The notes under the pieces: model-generated
Database searches by the model: none
What the model was told of the DNA's origin: nothing
Seen by the model: the letters and a program-made list of their open reading frames with translations, nothing else
Assembly (NCBI RefSeq): GCF_002812205.1
Contig: NZ_NPEA01000008.1
Coordinates: forward strand, 67,434 to 131,433
Reading direction: 5' to 3'
Length of the DNA: 64,000 bases
Source of the DNA: Leptospira neocaledonica
GTDB lineage: Bacteria; Spirochaetota; Leptospiria; Leptospirales; Leptospiraceae
Program-made: the position numbers and the translations under genes
In this document: piece by piece, positions 54,329 through 62,802 of the stretch
Numbering within the stretch: position 1 is the stretch's first letter
How the letters are laid out: each line of letters starts with the position of its first letter

Positions 54329-55822
54329 TTATTTTCCCCAGACCCTTCTAAACAGATCCGACTCTAATAGATTTTTAGGATCTAGTTTTTTCTTCATGGC
54401 TCTGAACTTTTCCAAATTCTGCTTAGGCATAGATCTTCTATAAACTTCGGGGCGAAGAGTACTATCTTTTGCAAAATAGAATCTTCCTCCATTTTTCACA
54501 ACGATCTCATCCATTTCTTTGGCGAGTTCCCAAAGTTTAGATTTATTTCTTTTGGTAGCAGGAAAGTCCATAGCCATAGAATAGCCGTCCACCGCATGAG
54601 TGAGTAAAAACTTATCCGGTCTATGCTTCTTGAACACCGCAAGCCAGTTTACAATCCCTCTTTTTTGGCAAAGACTCAGAATCTCTTCGAAACCTTTAAC
54701 TGCGTTTTCTTTCGGAATAAAACTTTGGTATTGTATCATGGCACCGGGCTTATACATAAATTTCCAATTCGGAACATAGTCCAAAAGAAAAGCGTATTCC
54801 GCATGTCCTTGCTGATACGGTTTATTATTATTTAAAAATCCGGAGATCCATTTTCCGAAGTTTACAAATCTCATTCCAAAATTATTGCTGAACGGATACA
54901 TGAACAACCACATCCAAGACTTAGGAATGATTCCTAAAAATGTGCTTGGTAAAATTTGGTTTTCTAATTTGCAATTTTCTGGAAAGTCAGGATCTTCTCC
55001 CGCTTTTAGATGAACTGCTTTATGAATCTGACCTCTTCCAATCCCTTTTCCGGAAGCAAATGAATCCACCCAACCCACTAAATAATCGGATTGTTTGTAT
55101 TCTCTTTCGAAATAATCATACATCTCTTGTAGGTTTGCAGTATTCACCGGCCAAACCTTCATCTTACCTGAGTAGATTTTTTTGAGTTTTATGGTTACTG
55201 TTAGAAAAGCTCCGAGCATTCCGAATCCGGAAATCGCGGAATAAAAGAGATCCGAATTCTTCTTAGGAGAACAAACGGATTCCTTTCCATCAGGACTTAA
55301 AAAAGTAAATTCTTGGATATGGTCGCCGATCGGTCCGACTGCAAAGTTATTCTTTCCATGAATATTCATGGAAAGTGCCCCACCTAAAGTTGGGAACATT
55401 GTTCCACTTACAACAGGCGGCCAGAATCCTTTTTCGATACCGAATTCCCAAAGTTGTTTGATGGTAACTCCGGACTCCGCAACCAAGATCCCAGTTTTAG
55501 GATCAAAGGATAATATCTTATTAAAACTACGGATATCAACTACGATCCCTTTCTCGTTTGTAGCTGCGTCACCGTAACTGCAACCGCCGCCTCTAAATGC
55601 AATTTTTGTATTCGTATCTCTTGCATAGGAAAATAGGTCTTTAAAGTCCTGGATGGATGTAGGTAAAAAAACCTTACTATTGGAGAAATGGTTCATTCCC
55701 CAAGCTTCCACCTTTTGGACAGGACTTAATCGGGACTCAAATTCTTTCGGATCGAATCCTGCTTTTTTAGATTTGGGAGATACACTTTTTTTAACTGTCT
55801 TTTTCTTAGAGGCGGTTGCCAT
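54329..55822 (-). CDS. DprE1-like FAD-dependent oxidoreductase
   Basis: A 497-aa protein with a basic Lys-rich N-terminal tail (about residues 1-22), then a VAO/PCMH-type FAD domain: [11 protein letters not shown] (about 76-86), [20 protein letters not shown] (about 138-157; DprE1 has DIHGKN) and [10 protein letters not shown]. The substrate domain keeps DprE1-like [18 protein letters not shown] (Lys) and [13 protein letters not shown]. The Cys that benzothiazinones attack in DprE1 (ICVDFP) aligns with Ala here (SMAMDFP). It should oxidise polyprenyl-phospho-ribose at C2, the first half of epimerisation to arabinose. It lies 18 bases after the DprE2-like gene. Confidence 0.82.
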   Translation of the reverse strand: MATASKKKTVKKSVSPKSKKAGFDPKEFESRLSPVQKVEAWGMNHFSNSKVFLPTSIQDFKDLFSYARDTNTKIAFRGGGCSYGDAATNEKGIVVDIRSFNKILSFDPKTGILVAESGVTIKQLWEFGIEKGFWPPVVSGTMFPTLGGALSMNIHGKNNFAVGPIGDHIQEFTFLSPDGKESVCSPKKNSDLFYSAISGFGMLGAFLTVTIKLKKIYSGKMKVWPVNTANLQEMYDYFEREYKQSDYLVGWVDSFASGKGIGRGQIHKAVHLKAGEDPDFPENCKLENQILPSTFLGIIPKSWMWLFMYPFSNNFGMRFVNFGKWISGFLNNNKPYQQGHAEYAFLLDYVPNWKFMYKPGAMIQYQSFIPKENAVKGFEEILSLCQKRGIVNWLAVFKKHRPDKFLLTHAVDGYSMAMDFPATKRNKSKLWELAKEMDEIVVKNGGRFYFAKDSTLRPEVYRRSMPKQNLEKFRAMKKKLDPKNLLESDLFRRVWGK

Positions 55823-55840
55823 TTTTAGATCACCTTTTCC

Positions 55841-56566
55841 TTAAACGGAAAGTCTTCTGAAAATAAAAGATGGGATAAGTCTAATAATCAAAGAGACCAA
55901 AGCCCAACGAGCAGGCACATAGAAATTCTCTTTTCCTGCATTCACTTTTTCTAATATAACTTGAGCAGCTTCTTTGGCTGTGATGAGCCACATAAGTCCT
56001 TGCAAACCCTCGGTCATTGGAGTTTGGATCATACCGGGTTTTACAGTGACTACTTGCACACCTTTCACTGCTAAACGATTGCGTAAAGCTTCTAGATAAG
56101 TAGACATCCCAGCTTTAGAAGCATTGTATACCGGATTTCCTCTGCGACCTCTGTCGCCCGCGATGGAAGAAATACCTATAATTTTGCCTGCCTTCTTCTC
56201 TTGGAAATACGCAGCTGCGGAATTCAACCAAGCAACACAACCTAAAAGATTTACTTCTAACATTTCCAGATCTTTATCGACTGGAAATTCTTCTGCACCA
56301 ACTCTATGCATCACACCGGATGCGTAATAAATTTCGTCCAAGCCGCCTAGAACTTTTACTGCTTTAGCAAATTCTCCCGGGACCTTGGAGTATTCTGTAA
56401 CGTCATGTTTGACGAGTAAGTTTTTTGCTTTAGAGGAAGGAAGTTTTTTCAGTTCTTTTTCTCTTCTCGCAAAAGCAGCGACTTGATGTCCCTGTTCGAT
56501 CAATTGAGATGCAATTTCTTTTCCGATACCGCTAGAAGCGCCTACTACGATGATCTTTTTAGCCAT
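55841..56566 (-). CDS. DprE2-like SDR (decaprenylphosphoryl-2-keto-erythropentose reductase type)
   Basis: A 241-aa SDR: GASSGIG cofactor motif, YASGVM near the NAG position, catalytic [12 protein letters not shown] and YNASKAG. The C-terminus ([20 protein letters not shown], then RR) closely follows the hydrophobic amphipathic end of mycobacterial DprE2 (RHIPRSIFRKLPI), and the GxRxRR segment before the catalytic Tyr is shared too. It would reduce the 2-keto intermediate made by DprE1. ATG 56566 has AAAGG upstream; the 7-codon upstream extension is not needed. It is the first gene of the pair. Confidence 0.82.
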   Translation of the reverse strand: MAKKIIVVGASSGIGKEIASQLIEQGHQVAAFARREKELKKLPSSKAKNLLVKHDVTEYSKVPGEFAKAVKVLGGLDEIYYASGVMHRVGAEEFPVDKDLEMLEVNLLGCVAWLNSAAAYFQEKKAGKIIGISSIAGDRGRRGNPVYNASKAGMSTYLEALRNRLAVKGVQVVTVKPGMIQTPMTEGLQGLMWLITAKEAAQVILEKVNAGKENFYVPARWALVSLIIRLIPSFIFRRLSV

Positions 56567-56640
56567 ACCAACCTTTCTGGGACGCAAGGCCAGTCTGACA
56601 AGCCTGATTTGGGGGATTTTATAAGAAGAATGACCCGAGT

Positions 56641-57429
56641 TTATATGCCTGCTCGTTTATCTCCGTTAGGACCATTCTCCAAAATATAATCGGAAAGAAA
56701 AGATCCGCTTTCTTTCCAAACACCAGTATTACGATCCAAAATTTCGGAAGGTTTCCAATTCTTTTTATAATCCATCTTAGGATGACCCGGAAGAAAAAGA
56801 CCCAATTGAAATTCTTTAAATCCGTTTTCCTTAGCCCAAAGGATAGAAGAAAGAATGAGAAAATTTCCCAAACTTCTTTTACTTTCTTCCGGATCGAAAA
56901 CGGAATATACAGCAGAAACCGCTTCCTTTCCTAGATCCAATAAAATCCAACCGAGCAGCCTATCATTTAAGAATAAAAGAAGTTCTTTTGAATTTTCAGA
57001 ACCCACATACATCTGGAACTTCATCGTTTCTAAAATTTCAAAGTCCGAGTCTCCATAACTTCCTTCATGTCTAGACTTCTGGTATTTGATATATAAATTC
57101 TCTTTTTCAGGATCGATTTGGGGAGAAGAAGTTTTAAAAGTCAGATCAGAATTATTTTTCTCTAATCTTTTATGAGTAGAAGTTTTACTAAAATCAGAAA
57201 GTGAAACCCTGTAACTGAGACAATGAGAACAACCGGCACAATTCGTTCTGTAATAGAAGTTACCCGATCTTCTGAAACCGAATCTAAATAGAACATCCAA
57301 TCCTTCCGGCAAAATTTTCTCTCTTAAGATAAAACCTTTCACCTTGGACTTTCTATCCGGATAATAAGAACATTCCGATTCCGGAGTTTCCGGAAGGGAA
57401 TTTAGAAATTCAAAATAATCTATCCTCAT
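56641..57429 (-). CDS. Aminoacyl-tRNA-protein transferase (Ate/Bpt family)
   Basis: A 262-aa member of the arginyl/leucyl-tRNA-protein transferase family in the N-degron pathway. It has [14 protein letters not shown] near the N-terminus, the [20 protein letters not shown] cysteine motif, a SDFEIL central part, the GNAT-like [20 protein letters not shown], and [20 protein letters not shown] and [11 protein letters not shown] near the end. Bacterial members (Bpt) add Leu to acidic N-termini, eukaryotic Ate1 adds Arg; sequence alone does not decide. The frame is open upstream but ATG 57429 begins the conserved region; it is divergent from the gene at 57499. Confidence 0.8.
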   Translation of the reverse strand: MRIDYFEFLNSLPETPESECSYYPDRKSKVKGFILREKILPEGLDVLFRFGFRRSGNFYYRTNCAGCSHCLSYRVSLSDFSKTSTHKRLEKNNSDLTFKTSSPQIDPEKENLYIKYQKSRHEGSYGDSDFEILETMKFQMYVGSENSKELLLFLNDRLLGWILLDLGKEAVSAVYSVFDPEESKRSLGNFLILSSILWAKENGFKEFQLGLFLPGHPKMDYKKNWKPSEILDRNTGVWKESGSFLSDYILENGPNGDKRAGI

Positions 57430-57498
57430 CTCGAATTGCCATTGTTCCAACTCGTTTTTACATTGCCAAACCAAAGCCTCCGAAGGATAGGACTATTG

Positions 57499-57810
57499 AT
57501 GGTATTTGGTTTAATGATGGATCATCCGGCACGTTGGAACGCTTATAGATTGGCTTTCGGATTTACGATTCTCAGCTATCTTTTTTATTTTTTATCCCTA
57601 CCTTTCGTTTTATTCGCCTTATTAGGAGCCGGACTTTTCTGCTTGATTGGTGGATTATTCTTCCCTCATATTTTCGATCATTTGTATCGGACCTTCCAAT
57701 TTTTGGTTTTAGGTATACTCTCCTTTTTAGTATCCTTTCTCATCCTGATCGGATATCTAATTTTCTGGAGACCTTTACAATTCGTTTTCGGATCTAAAAA
57801 CCAAGAATAG
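57499..57810 (+). CDS. Small membrane protein
   Basis: A 103-aa protein with three hydrophobic segments (about residues 18-36, 37-55 and 66-92), unknown to me. The starting region is MVFGLMMDHPARWNAYRLAF. The ATG at 57499 has AAGGATAGGA upstream; a longer frame to 57436 would overlap the divergent Ate/Bpt gene. It lies 4 bases before rnhA, so is probably cotranscribed with it. Confidence 0.65.
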   Translation: MVFGLMMDHPARWNAYRLAFGFTILSYLFYFLSLPFVLFALLGAGLFCLIGGLFFPHIFDHLYRTFQFLVLGILSFLVSFLILIGYLIFWRPLQFVFGSKNQE

Positions 57811-57814
57811 ACCG

Positions 57815-58210
57815 GTGAAAAAGTTCAAAATATACTGCGACGGTGCTTCTAAAGGAAATCCGGGACCTTCTTCGATTGGGGTGGCGATTTACGAAGGAGA
57901 CACGGAAGTCCACTCCATCTCACGTAGGATCTCCGACGGAACCAATAATGTGGCCGAATGGGCGGCACTGGAAGCTGGTATAGAATATTGCCTCTCCCAA
58001 GATGCGGACGAGGTTACGGCATATCTAGACTCCGAATTAGTAGTAAAACAACTGAAAGGGGAATATAAGGTCAAATCCCCTCACCTGCAAGTTTCTAAAG
58101 AAAAAGTCAAAGGCCTCACTTCTAAACTCAAACTGTTCTCTATCCATCATGTCCCCAGGGAGAAAAATAAAAGAGCAGATAAACTAGCCAATCTAGCTTT
58201 TGAATCTTAA
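57815..58210 (+). CDS. rnhA: Ribonuclease HI family protein
   Basis: A 131-aa RNase H fold protein degrading RNA in RNA-DNA hybrids. The catalytic carboxylates are visible: Asp in YCDGASKGNPG (D9), Glu in NNVAEWAALEAGI (E48), Asp in AYLDSELVVKQL (D72) and Asp in KNKRADKLANLAF near the end. It lacks the basic protrusion handle of E. coli RNase HI, so is nearer the shorter 'RNase HI/reverse-transcriptase-like' group. The start is a GTG (57815) with a poor ribosome site, 4 bases after the small membrane protein gene. Confidence 0.88.
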   Translation: MKKFKIYCDGASKGNPGPSSIGVAIYEGDTEVHSISRRISDGTNNVAEWAALEAGIEYCLSQDADEVTAYLDSELVVKQLKGEYKVKSPHLQVSKEKVKGLTSKLKLFSIHHVPREKNKRADKLANLAFES

Positions 58211-58317
58211 ACTGACCTCCTTGTTAGAGTTCAAACACCTGATACTCTTTGGGCTCCGTGAACTCCCTGCGAAAAAAAAGGTTTTCCTCTTGGGATTCCT
58301 CTTGAAAAATTCCATGC

Positions 58318-58659
58318 ATGGGCCGTACGAAAATCCTAATTCTGTTCCTACTCTTATTCCAAACCTGTAAGGCCAGTATCTTGGACAAAATGAAAGAACT
58401 ACAAAAAGAAGGAAAGTATTTAGAACTTGCAATCCTCTGTAACGAACATGCTGACGAAGAATACAAGGAGATCTGCAATACGGCTTGGGATGAAACAGGA
58501 AGAAGAATAGATCAAATCCTTTCCCAACAAGCAGACCTTCCCTTCTTAAGAGTTTCTGTAGACGAAAAAACCAAAAAGCAGGTAGAAGAGATTTTTTCTA
58601 AGAATCCTGCGCTCAAAGACCGTTATCTACCGATTTGGAAGAAGATCGTCCAGGAATGA
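58318..58659 (+). CDS. Small lipoprotein-like protein
   Basis: A 113-aa protein with a hydrophobic N-terminus (MGRTKILILFLLLFQTCKAS) that could be a lipoprotein signal with a loose spirochaetal lipobox (LFQTC). The mature part is helical and charged (MKELQKEGKYLELAILCNEH), perhaps a TPR-like pair of helices. Function unknown. Its TGA overlaps the start of the nucleotidyltransferase gene (ATGATGA), so it is translationally coupled to it. Confidence 0.65.
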   Translation: MGRTKILILFLLLFQTCKASILDKMKELQKEGKYLELAILCNEHADEEYKEICNTAWDETGRRIDQILSQQADLPFLRVSVDEKTKKQVEEIFSKNPALKDRYLPIWKKIVQE

Positions 58660-59951
58660 TGAACCCTGATCCGAAACAACTCATCTCACAAATCCCTTCT
58701 CCTTTTCTAGAGGATCTATTAGAGATCAGTAGTACCATACGAAATCACGGAGGAGAAGCATACGTAGTTGGGGGAAGTGTCCGCGACCTGATCTTAAACA
58801 AAGTGCCTCATGAATACGATCTTGCAGTTTCCGTTTCACCGGAAGAAGTGCAGAAAATTTTCAAAAGAACTGTCCCTACCGGGATCAAACATGGAACCAT
58901 CACAGTATTATTTCAAGATAGATCATACGAATTAACTACATTCAGAAAAGACGAAGACTATATAGACGGAAGACGACCTGAGACAGTACAATTCGGCGTA
59001 AGCCTAAGCGAAGATCTAAAAAGGAGGGACTTCACCATGAACGCCCTTGCCTTGGATCTTCAAAAGAAGATCTTAGTAGATGAACATTCCGGATTAGAAG
59101 ACATTCAAAATTCTTTAATTAAGACCATCGGAAATCCGGTCTCCAGATTTACGGAAGACGGACTTAGGCCGGTTAGAGCAATTCGATTCGTTTCCACGCT
59201 CGGATTTAAAATCCATCCGGAAACTGCAAATGCGATAGAAACATGCAAATTAGTCACAGCGAAGGTTTCCCCGGAAAGAATACATGATGAATTTTTAAAA
59301 ATACTCAAAAGTAAAAATCCAATCGGAGGATTAGATCTATTAAGAAAATATAAAACTTTAGAATTATTCACCAAAACAAAATTGTATTCGGCAGACTGGG
59401 AAAAACATAAAAACGGATTTTCCAAATTAGTCCAAACGACTGAAAAAGTAAAACTGGCCTATTTCCTAACTTCTTGTTTTTCGGAACAAACATGGCTCGG
59501 CGACTCGAATGTATTTTTTAAAGAACTTAGATTTTCCAACCAAAGGACAAAAGATTCTCAGTTTCTTGTAAAAACCTTGTTTTTGCTCATCCAGCAAAGA
59601 GAAGGATTAAAAACTTCAGCAGGACTCCGTACCCACTTACTTCATCCGGTCGCACAATATGCAGGCAAAAAAGAACTTTGGGATTGGTGTTTAGAACTTT
59701 CACAACTTTGGTCCGCTTTTTTAACCGAAGAAGCATTTTGGCTCACTCAAGCGGAACAAGAATGGACGAAGAATCCTCCACTTCTGCTCTCTGATCTGGT
59801 CATAGATGGAAATCTAATCCGGGAGAAATTTCCGGACCTTCCAGCGCCCAAACTAGGAGAAGTACTACGCTCTTCCTTACTTTCCGTGCTCCAAGATCCG
59901 AATCTAAATTCAGAGAAACTTCTTCTGGAACTGATCCGTAAATCTTTGTAA
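58656..59951 (+). CDS. CCA tRNA nucleotidyltransferase / poly(A) polymerase family
   Basis: A 431-aa class II nucleotidyltransferase. Motif A is VVGGSVRDLIL, followed by HEYDLAVSVSP where the usual metal-binding DxD reads E-Y-D. Next come VPTGIKHGTITV, the RRDFTMNALALDL motif, and GLEDI then RFTEDGLRPVRAIRFVSTLG. The C-terminal half is helical, as in CCA enzymes. It either adds CCA to tRNA or A-tails RNA; class II sequences do not distinguish these easily. ATG 58656 (then ATG 58659) with AGGA upstream is chosen over a TTG 7 codons earlier. Confidence 0.85.
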   Translation: MMNPDPKQLISQIPSPFLEDLLEISSTIRNHGGEAYVVGGSVRDLILNKVPHEYDLAVSVSPEEVQKIFKRTVPTGIKHGTITVLFQDRSYELTTFRKDEDYIDGRRPETVQFGVSLSEDLKRRDFTMNALALDLQKKILVDEHSGLEDIQNSLIKTIGNPVSRFTEDGLRPVRAIRFVSTLGFKIHPETANAIETCKLVTAKVSPERIHDEFLKILKSKNPIGGLDLLRKYKTLELFTKTKLYSADWEKHKNGFSKLVQTTEKVKLAYFLTSCFSEQTWLGDSNVFFKELRFSNQRTKDSQFLVKTLFLLIQQREGLKTSAGLRTHLLHPVAQYAGKKELWDWCLELSQLWSAFLTEEAFWLTQAEQEWTKNPPLLLSDLVIDGNLIREKFPDLPAPKLGEVLRSSLLSVLQDPNLNSEKLLLELIRKSL

Positions 59952-60191
59952 ATTAAGATAACGGTCGAAGTTACTACAAGACCCACCTCAATTTTCCCTG
60001 CCAAAACCTCGCCTCATTCAAAATATCTTCTACTTTGCCTAGTCTTTCAGCATCCAAACTTATGCTTATTTTTTAAGCACTATGCCGATATAGAAAAAAT
60101 AGCCCGAAATATATATAAACTCTAAACATCAAATATTGGATTTAGAATCGTTTTTAAGCCTTATTTAGTCTCTTTGCCTATTTTTATCGTA

Positions 60192-60208
60192 TTGGCACGC
60201 TAGTTGCA
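60192..60208 (+). promoter_or_regulatory. Sigma-54 (RpoN) -24/-12 promoter of the porin gene
   Basis: TTGGCACG (60192-60199), CTAG, TTGCA (60204-60208) matches the sigma-54 consensus TGGCACG-N4-TTGCW with no mismatch. The GG (60194-60195) and GC (60206-60207) are exactly 10 bases apart. The predicted start of transcription is near 60219, with AGGAG at 60231. An enhancer-binding protein would be required; no obvious upstream activator palindrome was seen. Confidence 0.8.
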
Positions 60209-60239
60209 TAGTTAGGAGCATAGGAGATTTAGGAGAATG

Positions 60240-61820
60240 ATGAGAAAAAAAACAGTCAACCTCATTGCTACCTTTACTCTGGTGACCGCCTCTTCGGTTT
60301 TTGCCCAACCGAAAAAGGATACACCGGACCCGAAGGCAGCTCCGGCTGCGGCGGTAAAAGCCGAGCCAGTAGAAAAGAAATGGTACGACGCGGTGGATTT
60401 TTCCGGATTCGTGGATGTGTACTACATGTACAACAACAACCCGTTACAAGGAAATGATATCGATTCTACCAGAGCTTTCGAGACCAACAACAAGAACTTC
60501 GCAGTGAACGCAGCTGCCTTAGCGGTTCAGAAAACTGCCGAGAAGGGAAGCCCTTGGGGATTCCGAGTGGATTTCCAAAACGGTTTGAATAACCCGTACC
60601 AAGAAGGTCTTTATAGCACTGTTAACGGTGTATATAACTACAACCTATTAAAGCAAGCATACATCAGTATGTATTTCCCTGTATTGAAAGGGATGACACT
60701 GGATATAGGAAAGATGGCAACTCATATTGGATATGAGGTGATCGAGTCAATGGGTAACCCTAACTACTCGATAGGGGCCATCTTCCAAAACACGATCCCG
60801 TTCATTCATACCGGTGCTCGCTTAACCACACAATTTACAGACAAATGGGCTGGAACCTTTTATCTGTACAACAGTGGTGGTGGTACTGGTTATTTATCTC
60901 CTACCGAAGCAAATTTGACCACATCAGGAAAAAATACCTTCGTAGAAGGAGCTACTCAGCATAAAGCGGTTGGAACTCAGTTAAAAGGACAGATTATCGA
61001 AGATAAACTTTCCATTACCTGGAACACATTGTACTCTCAAGATGGAAGCCAAGGTGTAATTAATCCATGGGAAGGTTACTATCTGACTTCCGTTGGAGAA
61101 GGTGCTAACATAGCTAACTACGCTCCAAGAGCTAAGTACAATAAAGACTACTGGTTCATGAACCATGCGATCATTTCGATCACCCCGCATGAAAGAATTA
61201 CAATCGACTTAGACTATACTTGGAGTGAAAAAGCTGGAGGATTTGCAGTTAATAATGCTGTTGCAGGAAACAAAGAAGCTGCTGCTGCAAACGCTGACGG
61301 ATCAGACCCGTACACTATCGAGAAAATTTTAGGTGGTGCTGTAAATACTAGTAATACTAAAGCTTCCTATAAAGCTTACGGATCCTGGATTAAGGTTAAA
61401 ATTAATGAAGAGTGGGGAGTTAACTTCCGTTTCGAGTACATCGACGATAGTAAATACAACACTCAGTTGACTACTTTCAACCCTTTCAGAAATGCAAATG
61501 CTTACTTGAGCCAATCTCAACAACAGGAAGACGCGGCTTTAGCAGCAGCTGTTAAAGCTTCTACTCCTGCTCTTGCTGGGCTAAGCGACAATGAAGTATT
61601 ACAGATCTTGAAACCGAAAGATTATACCAACTACGGAGCAACACATTATGGTTCTTATAAGACCTTTACTGTGACTCCAGTTTGGAACTTCACTGAAAAT
61701 CTTTTGATCAAGCTTGATATGAGAAGAGACTGGGCGAACGGATATCAATTCGTGAACTCATCCGGTGAAAAAAGTAAAGATCAATACGGTTTAACCTTAG
61801 GTATCGTAGCTAAGTTCTAA
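60240..61820 (+). CDS. Outer membrane beta-barrel porin (BBP2-like)
   Basis: A 526-aa outer membrane protein with a signal peptide (cleaved at about VFAQ), a short Ala/Pro/Lys linker, then an amphipathic beta-barrel typed by [17 protein letters not shown] and by the barrel end [12 protein letters not shown] with terminal Phe. Mid-segments like [20 protein letters not shown] and [20 protein letters not shown] fit the BBP2-like porin family. It presumably passes small solutes. AGGAG precedes two adjacent ATGs (60237, 60240); the second has better spacing. It is driven by a sigma-54 promoter, so is likely nutrient-regulated, and ends in a strong terminator. Confidence 0.85.
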   Translation: MRKKTVNLIATFTLVTASSVFAQPKKDTPDPKAAPAAAVKAEPVEKKWYDAVDFSGFVDVYYMYNNNPLQGNDIDSTRAFETNNKNFAVNAAALAVQKTAEKGSPWGFRVDFQNGLNNPYQEGLYSTVNGVYNYNLLKQAYISMYFPVLKGMTLDIGKMATHIGYEVIESMGNPNYSIGAIFQNTIPFIHTGARLTTQFTDKWAGTFYLYNSGGGTGYLSPTEANLTTSGKNTFVEGATQHKAVGTQLKGQIIEDKLSITWNTLYSQDGSQGVINPWEGYYLTSVGEGANIANYAPRAKYNKDYWFMNHAIISITPHERITIDLDYTWSEKAGGFAVNNAVAGNKEAAAANADGSDPYTIEKILGGAVNTSNTKASYKAYGSWIKVKINEEWGVNFRFEYIDDSKYNTQLTTFNPFRNANAYLSQSQQQEDAALAAAVKASTPALAGLSDNEVLQILKPKDYTNYGATHYGSYKTFTVTPVWNFTENLLIKLDMRRDWANGYQFVNSSGEKSKDQYGLTLGIVAKF

Positions 61821-61844
61821 TCCAGCTTAGATAACGATCTTTAG

Positions 61845-61879
61845 AAAAAAAGAGCGTCCGAACCGGGCGCTCTTTTTTT
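61845..61879 (+). terminator. Strong intrinsic terminator of the porin gene
   Basis: AAGAGCGTCCG (61850-61860) pairs with CGGGCGCTCTT (61864-61874) around AAC, with one G-U pair, and is extended by A/T runs to 61845 and 61879. The seven-T run (61873-61879) follows the stem on the plus strand, 29 bases after the stop. Confidence 0.9.
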
Positions 61880-61931
61880 ATCTTTATAGAAAATGGAAAA
61901 AATCGAAATCAGGAAAGAAGAAGGGTAACTC

Positions 61932-62075
61932 TCAGAAGTCTAAATCGGATTGCCCTGACATGGCAACCAATTGTCTTCTAAAAGAATGAGGAAGGATATT
62001 CCAACAGGATCTAAAAGTTTTTTTCCAAAAGCCTGTATCCGCTTTTTTCAGTTTTGCCTTTAAATGTTCGCTCAT
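61932..62075 (-). CDS. Small basic protein candidate (47 aa)
   Basis: An ORF of 47 codons, ATG 62075 to TGA 61932, with GAGGG about 10 bases upstream of the ATG. The product is basic and contains MSEHLKAKLKKADTGFWKK at its start and SGQSDLDF at its end; it has no clear family. It lies in the 439-bp gap between the porin and the small membrane protein. Whether it is translated needs comparison with other leptospires. Confidence 0.4.
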   Translation of the reverse strand: MSEHLKAKLKKADTGFWKKTFRSCWNILPHSFRRQLVAMSGQSDLDF

Positions 62076-62259
62076 CTTCAAGACCCTCTTAAGATTTTTA
62101 GAGTGAAAAAACCTGAAAAAAATTTCGAGGTAGAAGGGATTTTTTGATTCGAAATTTCAAAAATCTATCTAAGAAATTGTTGGTCCTGTAGATAGATTTT
62201 TATGATTTATACGTCGGATAACAGATCCCTTTTAAAGCCCTGCCCTTCTGCCTTAGCTA

Positions 62260-62661
62260 TTATGCTACTAAAACTCCATAAACGATAATGCCTATCCCAA
62301 CTAGATTCGCGGTGACACCTATTCCACCTAGGATCTTTCCAAGAGGAGGATTTTCCTTAAATTCGTCTTTGATCCCCTGGAGCCAGTCTACAGTGTCTTT
62401 TAAAGCGATAAATCCAGAAGAAACGGCAAAAGAGATCGCCCCGACTAAAGCAGTCGTTTCCGAAAGAGGAGCAAGTTGAAACGCAAATACTAAACCAAGG
62501 ATCATAGCGCCTTGCATCAATGGTCCGATATGCGCAGCCTGCAAGTATCTGGAAGGGAATTCTGCTTTCATTCTAGCGAATGCATATGCAAATCCTGTCA
62601 AACTTCCGTATGCTAAATTTAAAACTCCGGTTAGAATCAAAATTTTTTCGGGTACATTCAT
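62260..62661 (-). CDS. Four-helix membrane protein
   Basis: A 133-aa integral membrane protein with four hydrophobic helices (about residues 5-25, 46-62, 69-87 and 109-131). Segments such as AAHIGPLMQGAMILGLVFAF and YGSLTGFAYAFAR recall the small isomerase-like membrane proteins (styrene oxide isomerase relatives, which have HSGPALNG), but the match is weak. ATG 62661 is preferred as AGG is 8 bases upstream; in-frame ATG 62667 and GTG 62670 lie close to that site. Function unknown. Confidence 0.7.
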   Translation of the reverse strand: MNVPEKILILTGVLNLAYGSLTGFAYAFARMKAEFPSRYLQAAHIGPLMQGAMILGLVFAFQLAPLSETTALVGAISFAVSSGFIALKDTVDWLQGIKDEFKENPPLGKILGGIGVTANLVGIGIIVYGVLVA

Positions 62662-62750
62662 GGTCATCACCTGTATCTATATTTTGGTAAAGTGCATATC
62701 GTTTAGTCGATTAGAGTCAATTCTGTTTTCATGATTCACGAAAAGAAAAT

Positions 62751-62780
62751 AAAAAAGGCCGCGTGAACAGCGGCCTTTAG
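62751..62780 (-). terminator. Intrinsic terminator of the RND transporter gene
   Basis: GGCCGC (62757-62762) pairs with GCGGCC (62770-62775), and AAA (62754-62756) with TTT (62776-62778), around a 7-nt loop. On the minus strand the stem is followed by a T-run (complement of A 62751-62756), 20-50 bases after the RND stop codon. A good minus-strand terminator. Confidence 0.85.
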
Positions 62781-62802
62781 ATCAGTCGATTTAAATTATG
62801 AA

